Numbered from the stretch's first letter, positions 1 through 5,713 are shown. The stretch: 6,058 nucleotides of DNA from Pelotomaculum sp. UBA5255 (GCA_002408725.1 DHTR01000004.1:30506-36563); one strand, 5' to 3'. Numbers and translations: made by a program. The notes: generated by a model from the sequence alone, not told the origin.

Positions 1-538
1 AAACCCGGCCAATTCTGCCGTGGCTGTGACGGAGGGATTGCTGCACCTTTTGAATCGTACTGAGCTGGAAGGAGTGCTGGCCCACGAACTGGCGCACGTC
101 AAAAACAGGGATGTCCTGGTCGGCACTGTTGCCGCCACTTTTGCAGGCGCCATCACCATGATGGCAAACATTATTCAGTGGGGCGCTATTTTTGGTATGG
201 GACGCGATGACGATGATGGGGGCGCAGGTTTCCTCGGTGCCATCCTGCTGGCTATCATTGCCCCCATTGCGGCGATGATTATTCAGATGTCCATTTCACG
301 CTCACGGGAATTCGCGGCCGATGAGAGCGGCGCCCGGTTTGCGGGAAATACGGGCGGTCTGGCAAACGCCCTCCTGAAGCTGGAAAGCGGCGCGCGCCGG
401 GTTCCAATGCAGGTGAATCCTGCAGCTTCACATCTTTTTATTGTCAATCCCCTGTCCGGTCAATCCGTCGCCAGGCTGTTCAGCACCCACCCGCCCATCG
501 CCGAAAGGGTGAAGCGTCTAGGCGAACTGAGAGTATAG
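1..538 (+). CDS. htpX: HtpX-type membrane zinc metalloprotease (M48), 3' part only
   Basis: This is the C-terminal part (about 178 codons, first full codon at position 2) of an M48-family integral-membrane metalloprotease. The reading frame is open to the window edge, and the visible NPANSAVAVTEGLL stretch is internal to the family, so the GTG at 20 is not the true start. The zinc site is shown by HELAH at residues 28-32 of the fragment (VLAHELAHVKNRD). The third ligand is the glutamate of SREFAADE at about residue 103. Two hydrophobic membrane segments lie between them, around residues 39-60 and 72-95, separated by an acidic glycine-rich loop (DDDDGG). The C-terminus ends with STHPPIAERVKRL, as usual in HtpX. 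HtpX degrades misfolded membrane proteins with its active site facing the cytoplasm, which is family knowledge. The N-terminal third and the promoter lie outside the window. A terminator follows directly, so it is probably the last gene of its transcript. Confidence 0.93.
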   Translation, partial: NPANSAVAVTEGLLHLLNRTELEGVLAHELAHVKNRDVLVGTVAATFAGAITMMANIIQWGAIFGMGRDDDDGGAGFLGAILLAIIAPIAAMIIQMSISRSREFAADESGARFAGNTGGLANALLKLESGARRVPMQVNPAASHLFIVNPLSGQSVARLFSTHPPIAERVKRLGELRV

Positions 539-596
539 TTGAATAGATAAAAAAGTAAATTATACCCAGTAGCAATAAACAATTTAGCAATCCTTT

Positions 597-631
597 AGCC
601 TCTTTTCTTCGGAAAAGGGGCTTTTGTCTTT
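597..631 (+). terminator. Rho-independent terminator after htpX
   Basis: An 11-bp stem (597-607 with 612-622, one G-U pair) closes on the very stable C(UUCG)G tetraloop at 607-612. It is followed by the T-rich run TTTTGTCTTT at 622-631. The minus strand has no comparable T-tract, so it works in the plus direction. It separates htpX from ytxC. Confidence 0.88.
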
Positions 632-803
632 ATGTCCTTTAATAACGGAATTTTGGTTTGGCTTAAATAATTTGCATGGCATAGGTGCAATTGTTTTTGT
701 CTATACTTGAAAGAGGTTTTTTGTTTATAGTAAATCTTTTTTTGAAGATGCGCGAATAGGGCGGCTTGGCTCAATTCAAGGAGCAAAATGCAATAACAAA
801 AGC
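632..803 (+). other. AT-rich gap before ytxC, no clear promoter
   Basis: This stretch is T-rich and holds no supported gene. The best SigA-like match is TTGAAA at 707-712 with TAAATC at 731-736 (18-bp spacer), which is weak. I saw no convincing SigE, SigF or SigG match by eye. A strong Shine-Dalgarno AAGGAG at 778-783 precedes ATG at 788, but that ATG opens a two-codon frame only (ATG CAA TAA, 788-796). The ytxC frame itself is open upstream back to 711 but contains no ATG there. Confidence 0.4.
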
Positions 804-818
804 TTGGGGGGATCTTTG

Positions 819-1715
819 GTGGCCCAAATCATATCCATCGGTTCTACACAGCATATTGATCTTTTTAAGGCTAAATTGGGCCATCAGCTGAAGCTGTGTG
901 AAGGGGACGAAGTTAAGATTTACCTGGAAGAGAATCCGGCCGGGAAATTTACTTTTTTGTCCTGTAGTGTCGCTGATTACGGTAAATGCAGATGCGCCGG
1001 GGAGGATACCCAGATGCTTTTTAAGCATTACCTGGCCGATGTCATTTCAGATGTTATCCTCAACCATTGGGAGGACCTTTTACTCAGGGAAATCATCCGG
1101 GAAAACTACTATTATTTTGGAGACGAAGAGAAAAGTATTATCTTCCAGTACTCCTTGCGCCACATTAACCGTGAGGAGAAAGATTTTCAAAACACAATTT
1201 ATTGGCTGGGACGCAAAAACCGGATCATTCAAAAAATCATGGATTACCTGAACGTAAATAATCGGATTAATATTGACGGCTTTATCCGCTTCAGGCTAAA
1301 AGAATACATCGGGGAACTGCGTGACGCCACTGAAAAAGCGGTTGATGAATTCTTGATGGAGCGGGAGTATCGGGAATTTATTCAGCTCTTAAAATATTTC
1401 GTGGAAGTTCAGGAGCCGCGAATAGATCTGGTGCATGTGCTCATCGACGGTAGCTTCTTTAAACTCCTGGACGAGCAGATGCAGCCGGTAAAAAACGAAT
1501 ACCTGGAAGGGTTTATCGTCAATATGGTGGACAGTGAAATAAACTATGAAGACCTCCTGATCAGCGCCTTAATTAGCATTGCCCCTAAAAAAGTCACGCT
1601 TCACTATAAAAGCCAGGAAAGCAATTCTGCCACGCTGGAAACAATCAAAAGCGTGTTTGAAGGTAGGGTTGGCAAATGCAGAGGCTGCAGCTTTTGCAAA
1701 GATCCCCAGATTTGA
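819..1715 (+). CDS. ytxC: YtxC-like sporulation-associated protein, function unknown
   Basis: A 298-residue soluble protein of the YtxC family, which is found in spore-forming Firmicutes and often sits next to thrS; its biochemical role is not known. I recognise it from overall sequence style and from its place directly before the thrS leader. I chose GTG at 819 because the run GGGGGGA at 806-812 lies 6 nt upstream and the protein then starts MAQIISIGSTQHIDLF. TTG at 804 or 816 are alternatives, and no ATG is available. No signal peptide or membrane segment is visible. The middle is charged, probably helical, and rich in aromatic residues. All seven cysteines lie near the ends: C27, C49, C57 and C59, then C287, C290 and C293 forming CxxCxxC five residues from the C-terminus. 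This could bind a metal, but that is inference. The gene appears monocistronic, because a separate promoter for thrS lies 64 bp after its stop. Confidence 0.8.
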   Translation: MAQIISIGSTQHIDLFKAKLGHQLKLCEGDEVKIYLEENPAGKFTFLSCSVADYGKCRCAGEDTQMLFKHYLADVISDVILNHWEDLLLREIIRENYYYFGDEEKSIIFQYSLRHINREEKDFQNTIYWLGRKNRIIQKIMDYLNVNNRINIDGFIRFRLKEYIGELRDATEKAVDEFLMEREYREFIQLLKYFVEVQEPRIDLVHVLIDGSFFKLLDEQMQPVKNEYLEGFIVNMVDSEINYEDLLISALISIAPKKVTLHYKSQESNSATLETIKSVFEGRVGKCRGCSFCKDPQI

Positions 1716-1779
1716 TCAGATAAACTATCATTAAAGTAAAATCAAATTTGGTCCACTTGCTGTGTCATTTTTACTTTTG

Positions 1780-1808
1780 TTGACAAAAAAGCGATTAATC
1801 AATATAAT
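1780..1808 (+). promoter_or_regulatory. Consensus SigA promoter of thrS
   Basis: A perfect -35 TTGACA (1780-1785) and a perfect -10 TATAAT (1803-1808) are separated by exactly 17 bp. Transcription should start near 1815. Such a strong constitutive promoter suits a gene whose real control is by termination in the T-box leader just downstream. Confidence 0.93.
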
Positions 1809-1814
1809 ACTTTA

Positions 1815-2071
1815 AGAATAATGTTAAAATGGTGATGAAAAGGAAGAGTAGGTCCATACCGGTCTATCAGAGAGAAGGCGCCCTTAGCTGAAAGCGCCTT
1901 TGGACGCAGGTGGCCTGAAAACCACCTTTGAGCCGTTGGCCGAAAAGAGAGAGTAGGCCATGCCGGAGGCACCGTTAACTGCCGCGAGTGAGGGGGCTTA
2001 TACCTCCCTAACCAGGGTGGAACCGCGGAAAAATTCGTCTCTGACTGCAGTCAGGGGCGATTTGATTTTTT
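1815..2071 (+). promoter_or_regulatory. Threonine T-box riboswitch controlling thrS
   Basis: A complete tRNA-sensing leader, read by hand-folding. Stem I starts with a GATGA element (1833-1837) and base helix AAAGG/CCTTT (1839-1843 with 1925-1929). Its specifier loop has AGTA (1847-1850) facing GAAAACCA, so ACC (1921-1923), a Thr codon followed by a purine, is the specifier. AGAGAG (1869-1874) leads to the distal hairpin (1875-1881 with 1894-1900), whose loop holds GCTG (1887-1890). Stem II pairs TGGCC (1937-1941) with GGCCA (1956-1960). The IIA/B pseudoknot pairs CGG (1964-1966) with CCG (1972-1974) and GGCA (1968-1971) with TGCC (1980-1983). Stem III is 1991-1996 with 2004-2009. The T-box AGGGTGGAACCGCGG is at 2014-2028. 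Antitermination pairs AGGG with CTCT (2039-2042) and GCGGA (2025-2029) with TTCGT (2034-2038). The bulge TGGA (2018-2021) would pair with a tRNA ending UCCA. Uncharged tRNA-Thr should stabilise this form and switch thrS on. Confidence 0.95.
2035..2071 (+). terminator. Regulated terminator of the thrS T-box
   Basis: An 11-bp stem (2035-2045 with 2050-2060, two G-U pairs, TGCA loop) is followed by a six-T run at 2066-2071. Its 5' arm overlaps the 3' arm of the antiterminator (2034-2042), so the two folds exclude each other. It should form when charged tRNA-Thr is plentiful. Confidence 0.92.
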
Positions 2072-2110
2072 AGCCCGTTTTTGTCTTTATGAATGAAAGG
2101 ATGTGTCATT

Positions 2111-4036
2111 GTGGTTGAGGATAATACTATAAAAGTGACCCTGCCGGACAATTCAGTCAGAGAATATGCGCCCGGTATTTTGCTGGTAGATATCGCGAAA
2201 AGCATCAGCCACCGACTGGCCCGGGAAGCCCTCGCGGCCAGGGTTGACGGTCGACTGGTTGACCTGGGTAGCTCCCTGAAGGGGGACGCACGGGTTGAAT
2301 TCCTGACCTTTGATGATGAAGAAGGCCGGCAGGTATACCGTCACAGCACAGCCCACGTTATGGCCCAGGCGGTGCAGAGGCTTTTTCCGGGCACCGGACT
2401 GGCCATAGGGCCCGCCATTGCCGACGGGTTTTACTACGACTTCGAGCCGAAAGATTCGTTTACTCCCGAGGATCTGGTTAAAATCGAAAAGGAAATGGAA
2501 GCTATTATTAAGGCCAACCTGCCTTTTGAGCGCACCGAGCTCTCCAGGCCGGAAGCGCTGGCCTTCTTCAAGGACGTCGGCCAGAACTACAAGGTTGAGC
2601 TAATTGAGGACCTGCCGCCGGATGTGCCCCTTTCCTGCTACCGCCAGGGCGATTTCACAGATTTGTGCATGGGTCCTCATGTGCCCACAACCGGTCGGCT
2701 GAAGTCGGTGAAGTTAATGAGCGTGGCGGGGGCCTACTGGCGGGGCAGTGAGAAGAATAAAATGCTGCAGCGGATTTACGGGACGTCGTTCCCTAAAAAA
2801 TCCATGCTGGATGAGCACATTTTCCGGATTGAGGAGGCCAAGCGCAGAGATCACCGCAAGTTGGGGGCGGAGTTAGACCTCTTCAGCATCCAGGAAGAGG
2901 GGCCGGGGTTCCCCTTTTTTCATCCCAAAGGGATGATCATTCGCAACGAATTGGAACAGTACTGGCGGGAGGAGCATAAGAAGAGGGGGTACCAGGAAAT
3001 CCGCACGCCCATCATCTTAAACCGGCTTCTCTGGGAACAGTCGGGGCACTGGGAGCACTACCGGGAGAACATGTACTTTACGACCATTGATGAGGGTGAC
3101 TATGCGGTCAAGCCAATGAACTGCCCCGGCGGCATGCTGGTTTACAAAAGCAGGCTGCATAGTTACCGGGAACTACCCATTCGCCTGGCCGAACTGGGCC
3201 TGGTACACCGGCACGAGCTTTCCGGCGTCCTGCACGGGCTGATGAGGGTGCGCTGCTTTACCCAGGATGATGCCCATATTTTTATGCTACCTTCACAGGT
3301 TAAAGCAGAGATCATCAGGGTTATCGACCTGGTGGACGATTTTTATAAGGTGTTCGGCTTTTCTTACCACGTAGAGCTTTCCACCCGGCCGGAAAAGGCG
3401 ATGGGGTCTCAGGAAACCTGGGAGTTGGCAACCCGGGAATTAAAAGAAGCCCTGGAGGCCAGGGGGCTAGACTACAAGGTTAACGAAGGTGACGGCGCCT
3501 TTTATGGGCCGAAAATTGACTTCCACCTGAAGGATTCCATTGGCCGTACCTGGCAGTGCGGCACAATCCAGCTGGACTTTCAGATGCCCGAAAAGTTTGA
3601 TTTAAGCTATGTAGGTGAAGACGGCCAGAAGCACCGGCCGGTGATGATCCACCGGGTGGTCTTCGGCAGCATCGAGCGTTTCATGGGGATCCTGACCGAG
3701 CACTATGCCGGGGCCTTTCCGACCTGGCTTGCCCCTGTACAGGTTCGTGTGCTCCCAATTACCGACCGCCATGCCGGCTATGCCCAAAAGGTGGTTGATC
3801 GTCTGGGCGAAAAAGGGATCCGGGTGGAGCTGGATTCGCGTAATGAGAAAATTAATTACAAGATTCGTGAAGCCCAAGCCCAGAAAATACCATATATGCT
3901 TGTTGTCGGAGATAAAGAAGCGGACCAGAAGGCTGTTGCCGTACGCCACCGCGCCAAGGGGGACCTGGGTGCCATACCGCTGGCTGAGTTTGAGGAGCAG
4001 CTTTTAGAACAAATTCGCGAGAAAGATGTTTCCTGA
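2111..4036 (+). CDS. thrS: Threonyl-tRNA synthetase
   Basis: A cytoplasmic class II synthetase that joins threonine to tRNA-Thr using ATP and edits mischarged Ser-tRNA-Thr. The length is 641 residues from GTG at 2111, normal for the family. GTG is preferred because AAGGA (2097-2101) lies 9 nt upstream; the in-frame ATG at 2093 has no ribosome binding site and adds six atypical residues. Domains in order: TGS (about 1-62), editing domain (about 63-225) with HSTAH (H78, H82) and CMGPH (C186, H190), then the catalytic core (about 245-535). The core has motif 1 around RTPIILNR, motif 2 around VHRHELSG and motif 3 in GSIERF. Zinc ligands are C338 (MNCPGG), H389 (DDAHIF) and H514 (MIHRVV). The anticodon-binding domain runs from about 540 to the end. 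All key residues are present. Expression is under the upstream T-box. No U-tract terminator follows the gene, which is unusual. Confidence 0.98.
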   Translation: MVEDNTIKVTLPDNSVREYAPGILLVDIAKSISHRLAREALAARVDGRLVDLGSSLKGDARVEFLTFDDEEGRQVYRHSTAHVMAQAVQRLFPGTGLAIGPAIADGFYYDFEPKDSFTPEDLVKIEKEMEAIIKANLPFERTELSRPEALAFFKDVGQNYKVELIEDLPPDVPLSCYRQGDFTDLCMGPHVPTTGRLKSVKLMSVAGAYWRGSEKNKMLQRIYGTSFPKKSMLDEHIFRIEEAKRRDHRKLGAELDLFSIQEEGPGFPFFHPKGMIIRNELEQYWREEHKKRGYQEIRTPIILNRLLWEQSGHWEHYRENMYFTTIDEGDYAVKPMNCPGGMLVYKSRLHSYRELPIRLAELGLVHRHELSGVLHGLMRVRCFTQDDAHIFMLPSQVKAEIIRVIDLVDDFYKVFGFSYHVELSTRPEKAMGSQETWELATRELKEALEARGLDYKVNEGDGAFYGPKIDFHLKDSIGRTWQCGTIQLDFQMPEKFDLSYVGEDGQKHRPVMIHRVVFGSIERFMGILTEHYAGAFPTWLAPVQVRVLPITDRHAGYAQKVVDRLGEKGIRVELDSRNEKINYKIREAQAQKIPYMLVVGDKEADQKAVAVRHRAKGDLGAIPLAEFEEQLLEQIREKDVS

Positions 4037-4058
4037 GCATAGGGTTGTCCCCTAAGGA

Positions 4059-4118
4059 TGTCATCCTGAGCGCTAGCGAAGGATCTGGGAAAGATTCTTC
4101 ACTTCGTTCAGAATGACA
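4059..4118. repeat. 60-bp imperfect palindromic repeat element
   Basis: The left arm (4059-4086, beginning TGTCATCCTGAGCG and ending GAAGGATCT) and right arm (4092-4118, beginning AGATTCTTC and ending CAGAATGACA) are imperfect reverse complements around a 5-bp centre. The outer six bases (TGTCAT/ATGACA) match exactly. Inner differences are mostly G-U-compatible changes plus a one-base length difference. The left arm holds the perfect palindrome CGCTAGCG (4071-4078). From memory, repeats starting TGTCATTCTGAG and containing GCGAAGAATCT are scattered in intergenic regions of many unrelated bacteria, so this is probably one copy of that dispersed family. It lies 22 bp after the thrS stop and lacks a T-tract, so it is not a classic terminator. 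A second partial copy of the right end (CAGAATGATA, 4125-4134) follows. Confidence 0.75.
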
Positions 4119-4136
4119 GTTACCCAGAATGATACT

Positions 4137-4250
4137 TCATTTTAAAAGGCCTCCGCTTAAGCCTTAAACCTCTGCAGCTTCACTGACAATCATTTTTCCG
4201 TCGAGTAAACAACGGGCGACATATAGTTTATTTCGTTCATCCTGTGTCAT
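4137..4250 (-). pseudogene. Relic of a transposase 5' end (ISNCY-like)
   Basis: On the minus strand an ATG at 4250-4248, with GGAAGGAT (4268-4261) 10 nt upstream, opens a frame of 28 residues beginning MTQDERNKLYVARCLL and continuing DGKMIVSEAAEV. It then meets TAA at 4166-4164. Reading through the stop gives GLS, so the whole reads EAAEV-stop-GLS. This matches the pattern EAAEVLGLS of the N-terminal helix-turn-helix of ISNCY-type transposases as I recall them, with a Leu codon TTA changed to TAA. After that the similarity fades, another stop occurs at 4139-4137, and the rest of the roughly 400-residue protein is missing. I regard it as a dead remnant of an insertion sequence. The family name rests on memory of the motif, not on a search; a very short real peptide is less likely. 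Confidence 0.6.
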
Positions 4251-4278
4251 TGATAAGATCATCCTTCCATTTTAACAA

Positions 4279-4320
4279 AGGTGAAATTTTCTAAAGAAAT
4301 ATTTCAGGGTGACATTATCA
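4279..4320. repeat. Tandem motifs resembling an insertion-sequence end
   Basis: Two near-identical motifs in the same direction, GGTGAAATTTTC (4280-4291) and GGTGACATTATC (4308-4319), differ at two positions and are 28 bp apart. They sit just upstream of the transposase relic, where the terminal repeat of that element and its transposase-binding sites would be expected. The right-hand copy likely marks the old outer edge of the element. A short CA-rich tract (4319-4340) follows. The interpretation as an IS end is inference from position and repeat pattern. Confidence 0.5.
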
Positions 4321-4351
4321 CAGAACACACACACAGCACACGTCGAATATC

Positions 4352-4381
4352 TTGACTTGCAGCGCTATTGTATGCTATAAT
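4352..4381 (+). promoter_or_regulatory. Extended -10 SigA promoter of the infC operon
   Basis: The -35 is TTGACT (4352-4357), five of six consensus bases. The -10 is a perfect TATAAT (4376-4381) preceded by TGC (4373-4375), an extended -10 element. The spacer is 18 bp and transcription should begin near 4388, giving a leader of about 170 nt before infC. Confidence 0.88.
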
Positions 4382-4387
4382 TGCGCC

Positions 4388-4530
4388 TGTAAATAACAAA
4401 CGTTATAAGCAGAAGCCATCCGCTTCTCACCTTACGACGCGCTCGTTAGAAGCTGCAGTCCATAAGGTTTCTTTTAAAAGTAGAATTTTACTTTGTAAGC
4501 GGGTGGAGATTTTGCCCGCTTTTACTTTTT
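4388..4530 (+). promoter_or_regulatory. infC-rpmI-rplT leader, probable L20-responsive attenuator
   Basis: A structured 5' leader in the position where Firmicutes carry the L20 leader, in which ribosomal protein L20 binds an RNA that imitates its 23S rRNA site and causes early termination. Visible pairings are AGAAGC/GCTTCT (4411-4416 with 4422-4427), CTTACGA with TCGTTAG (4431-4437 with 4443-4449, one mismatch), and CCTTA with TAAGG (4430-4434 with 4463-4467). The hexamer AGAAGC occurs again at 4448-4453, so GCTTCT has two possible partners. AAAGTA (4477-4482) can pair with TACTTT at 4489-4494 or at 4523-4528, the latter inside the terminator tail. These overlaps suggest alternative folds. 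I did not confirm the exact L20 binding site; the assignment rests on position, terminator and the downstream rplT. Confidence 0.75.
4497..4530 (+). terminator. Attenuator terminator in the infC leader
   Basis: The stem AAGCGGG/CCCGCTT (4497-4503 with 4515-4521, extendable by T4504-G4514) is followed by TTTTACTTTTT (4520-4530). It ends about 15 nt before the infC Shine-Dalgarno sequence, so it must be conditional. This fits control of the operon by L20. Confidence 0.82.
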
Positions 4531-4559
4531 ATTTCAAATTTTATGGAGGTGAATTTGCT

Positions 4560-5075
4560 ATTACGAAAGATTTCCGCATCAACGAGGAGATCAGGGCCAG
4601 GGAAGTAAGGGTCGTTGACACCGATGGTACCCAGCTCGGGATCATGTCCGGAAGGGATGCCCTGCGTCTCGCGGAGGAAAAACAGCAGGACCTGGTTGAA
4701 ATTGCGCCGGCCGCCAAGCCGCCCGTATGCAAAATTATGGATTTCGGCAAATACAAGTATGAGCAAAGCAAGCGGGAAAAAGAAACTAAAAAGAAGCAGA
4801 AGGTTATCAGCGTCAAAGAGGTCAAACTACGCCCCAACATTGAAGACCATGATTTTGAGGTGAAGGCAAAAAACGCCATCCGGTTTTTGAAGGACGGAGA
4901 TAAGGTGAAGGCCACCATTATTTTTCGTGGGCGTGAGATTGTCCATACCCAGCTTGGCCAGCAGCTCCTGAAAAGGCTGGCTGAGGATGTAAAGGACATT
5001 TCTACGGTTGAAAGGCTGCCTAAACTGGAAGGCAAGAATATGATTATGATTCTGGCGCCGAAACTAGACAATTAG
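4560..5075 (+). CDS. infC: Translation initiation factor IF-3, AUU start
   Basis: IF3 binds the 30S subunit, prevents premature 50S joining and checks the start codon and initiator tRNA. The product is 171 residues, the normal length. The start is ATT at 4560. GGAGGTG (4545-4551) lies 8 nt upstream, no ATG, GTG or TTG exists in frame nearby, and starting there gives MTKDFRINEEIRAREVR, the usual IF3 N-terminus. AUU starts are a known infC trait that lets IF3 reject its own message. The N-domain spans about 1-75 and includes the family signature KPPVCKIMDFGKYKYE (residues 53-68). A lysine-rich linker (about 65-84) leads to the C-domain from about residue 85 (KEVKLRPNIEDHDFE). It is the first gene of infC-rpmI-rplT, 18 bp before rpmI. 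A longer frame opens at TTG 4368, but that codon overlaps the promoter -10 region and cannot be the start. Confidence 0.96.
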   Translation: MTKDFRINEEIRAREVRVVDTDGTQLGIMSGRDALRLAEEKQQDLVEIAPAAKPPVCKIMDFGKYKYEQSKREKETKKKQKVISVKEVKLRPNIEDHDFEVKAKNAIRFLKDGDKVKATIIFRGREIVHTQLGQQLLKRLAEDVKDISTVERLPKLEGKNMIMILAPKLDN

Positions 5076-5093
5076 GAAGGAGTTGCAGCAAGA

Positions 5094-5285
5094 ATGCCAA
5101 AAATTAAGACCCACCGCGGTGCTGCAAAGCGCTTTAAAAAGACGGCCAGCGGAAAATTCAAGGGTTCTCATGCTTTTCATAGCCATATTCTCGGCAAGAA
5201 AAGTCCCAAGAGGAAACGAAACCTTCGAAAAGCCACGTTTATCAGCGATGCTGACACCAAACAACTGAGAAGGTTGCTGCCTTAA
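5094..5285 (+). CDS. rpmI: 50S ribosomal protein L35
   Basis: A 63-residue, very basic protein of the large ribosomal subunit. The sequence starts MPKIKTHRGAAKRFKKTASGK and continues through HILGKKSPKRKRNLRK, the typical L35 pattern, with length close to the usual 64-66. The start ATG at 5094 has AAGGAG at 5077-5082, 11 nt upstream, which is a slightly long spacing. The frame overlaps a second plus-strand frame at 5083 that does not encode a known protein. It lies between infC (18-bp gap) and rplT (38-bp gap), the near-universal order, and is presumably co-transcribed with both. Confidence 0.97.
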   Translation: MPKIKTHRGAAKRFKKTASGKFKGSHAFHSHILGKKSPKRKRNLRKATFISDADTKQLRRLLP

Positions 5286-5323
5286 TTTTTCTAAAGAATC
5301 GCTCTAAATAGGAGGAATGAACG

Positions 5324-5677
5324 ATGCCACGGGCCAAAAGCAGTGTGGTTTCCCGAAAGAGACATAAGAAAGTACTTAAACTGGCAAAAGGATACCGGGG
5401 TGCAAAAAGTAAGCTTTACCGCGTTGCCAACCAGCAGGTTATGAAGTCACTGGTCTACGCTTATCGTGACCGTAGGGTTAGAAAGCGTGATTTTAGAAAG
5501 CTTTGGATTGCCAGGATTAATGCGGCCGCCAGAATGAACGGCATTTCTTATAGCCGGCTGATGAACGGCCTGAGACTGGCCGGGGTTGACATCAACCGCA
5601 AGCTCCTGGCCGATATCGCCGTAAACGACACCAAGGCTTTCGGGCAACTGGTGGAGATGGCCAAGGCCAGGCTATAA
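5324..5677 (+). CDS. rplT: 50S ribosomal protein L20
   Basis: A 117-residue basic protein that binds 23S rRNA early in 50S assembly and, in Firmicutes, also represses its own operon through the leader. The N-terminal arm (MPRAKSSVVSRKRHKKVLKL) is lysine/arginine-rich and extends into rRNA. The family core KGYRGAKSKLYRVANQQVMK follows at about residues 22-42, and the globular C-terminal domain contains ARMNGISYSRLMNGL (about 69-83). Length matches the family norm of 117-119. The start ATG has a perfect AGGAGG (5310-5315) 8 nt upstream. It is the last gene of the infC operon, followed by a hairpin terminator. L20 is the presumed effector of the attenuator at 4388-4530. Confidence 0.98.
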   Translation: MPRAKSSVVSRKRHKKVLKLAKGYRGAKSKLYRVANQQVMKSLVYAYRDRRVRKRDFRKLWIARINAAARMNGISYSRLMNGLRLAGVDINRKLLADIAVNDTKAFGQLVEMAKARL

Positions 5678-5713
5678 GAGGGCTTGTTGATAATTGAATA
5701 CAGTATTTACAAA

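Noticed and set aside
595..786. 63-residue minus-strand frame in the gap before ytxC
   Set aside because: It ends inside the htpX terminator, has low-complexity Lys/Gln-rich content from AT-rich DNA and no recognisable family.
1709..1747. Possible hairpin ATTTGAT/ATCAAAT after ytxC as a terminator
   Set aside because: Seven AT-rich pairs, a 25-nt loop and no T-tract; too weak to call.
2093..2110. Upstream ATG of thrS giving six extra N-terminal residues
   Set aside because: No ribosome binding site precedes it, and AAGGA at 2097-2101 lies inside this stretch, correctly spaced for GTG 2111.
2341..2380. HSTAH motif in thrS as a second zinc protease site
   Set aside because: It is the standard editing-site motif of threonyl-tRNA synthetase, not HExxH.
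4319..4340. CA-rich tract as a microsatellite or CRISPR-like repeat
   Set aside because: Only about five CA units with interruptions and no spaced repeats.
4368..4559. Longer infC frame starting at TTG 4368
   Set aside because: It would begin within the promoter spacer/-10 region, upstream of the transcription start, and would translate the structured leader; its residues do not resemble IF3.
4541..5071. 176-residue minus-strand frame opposite infC
   Set aside because: Shadow of the infC coding strand: serine-rich translation, no family resemblance, and infC is certain.
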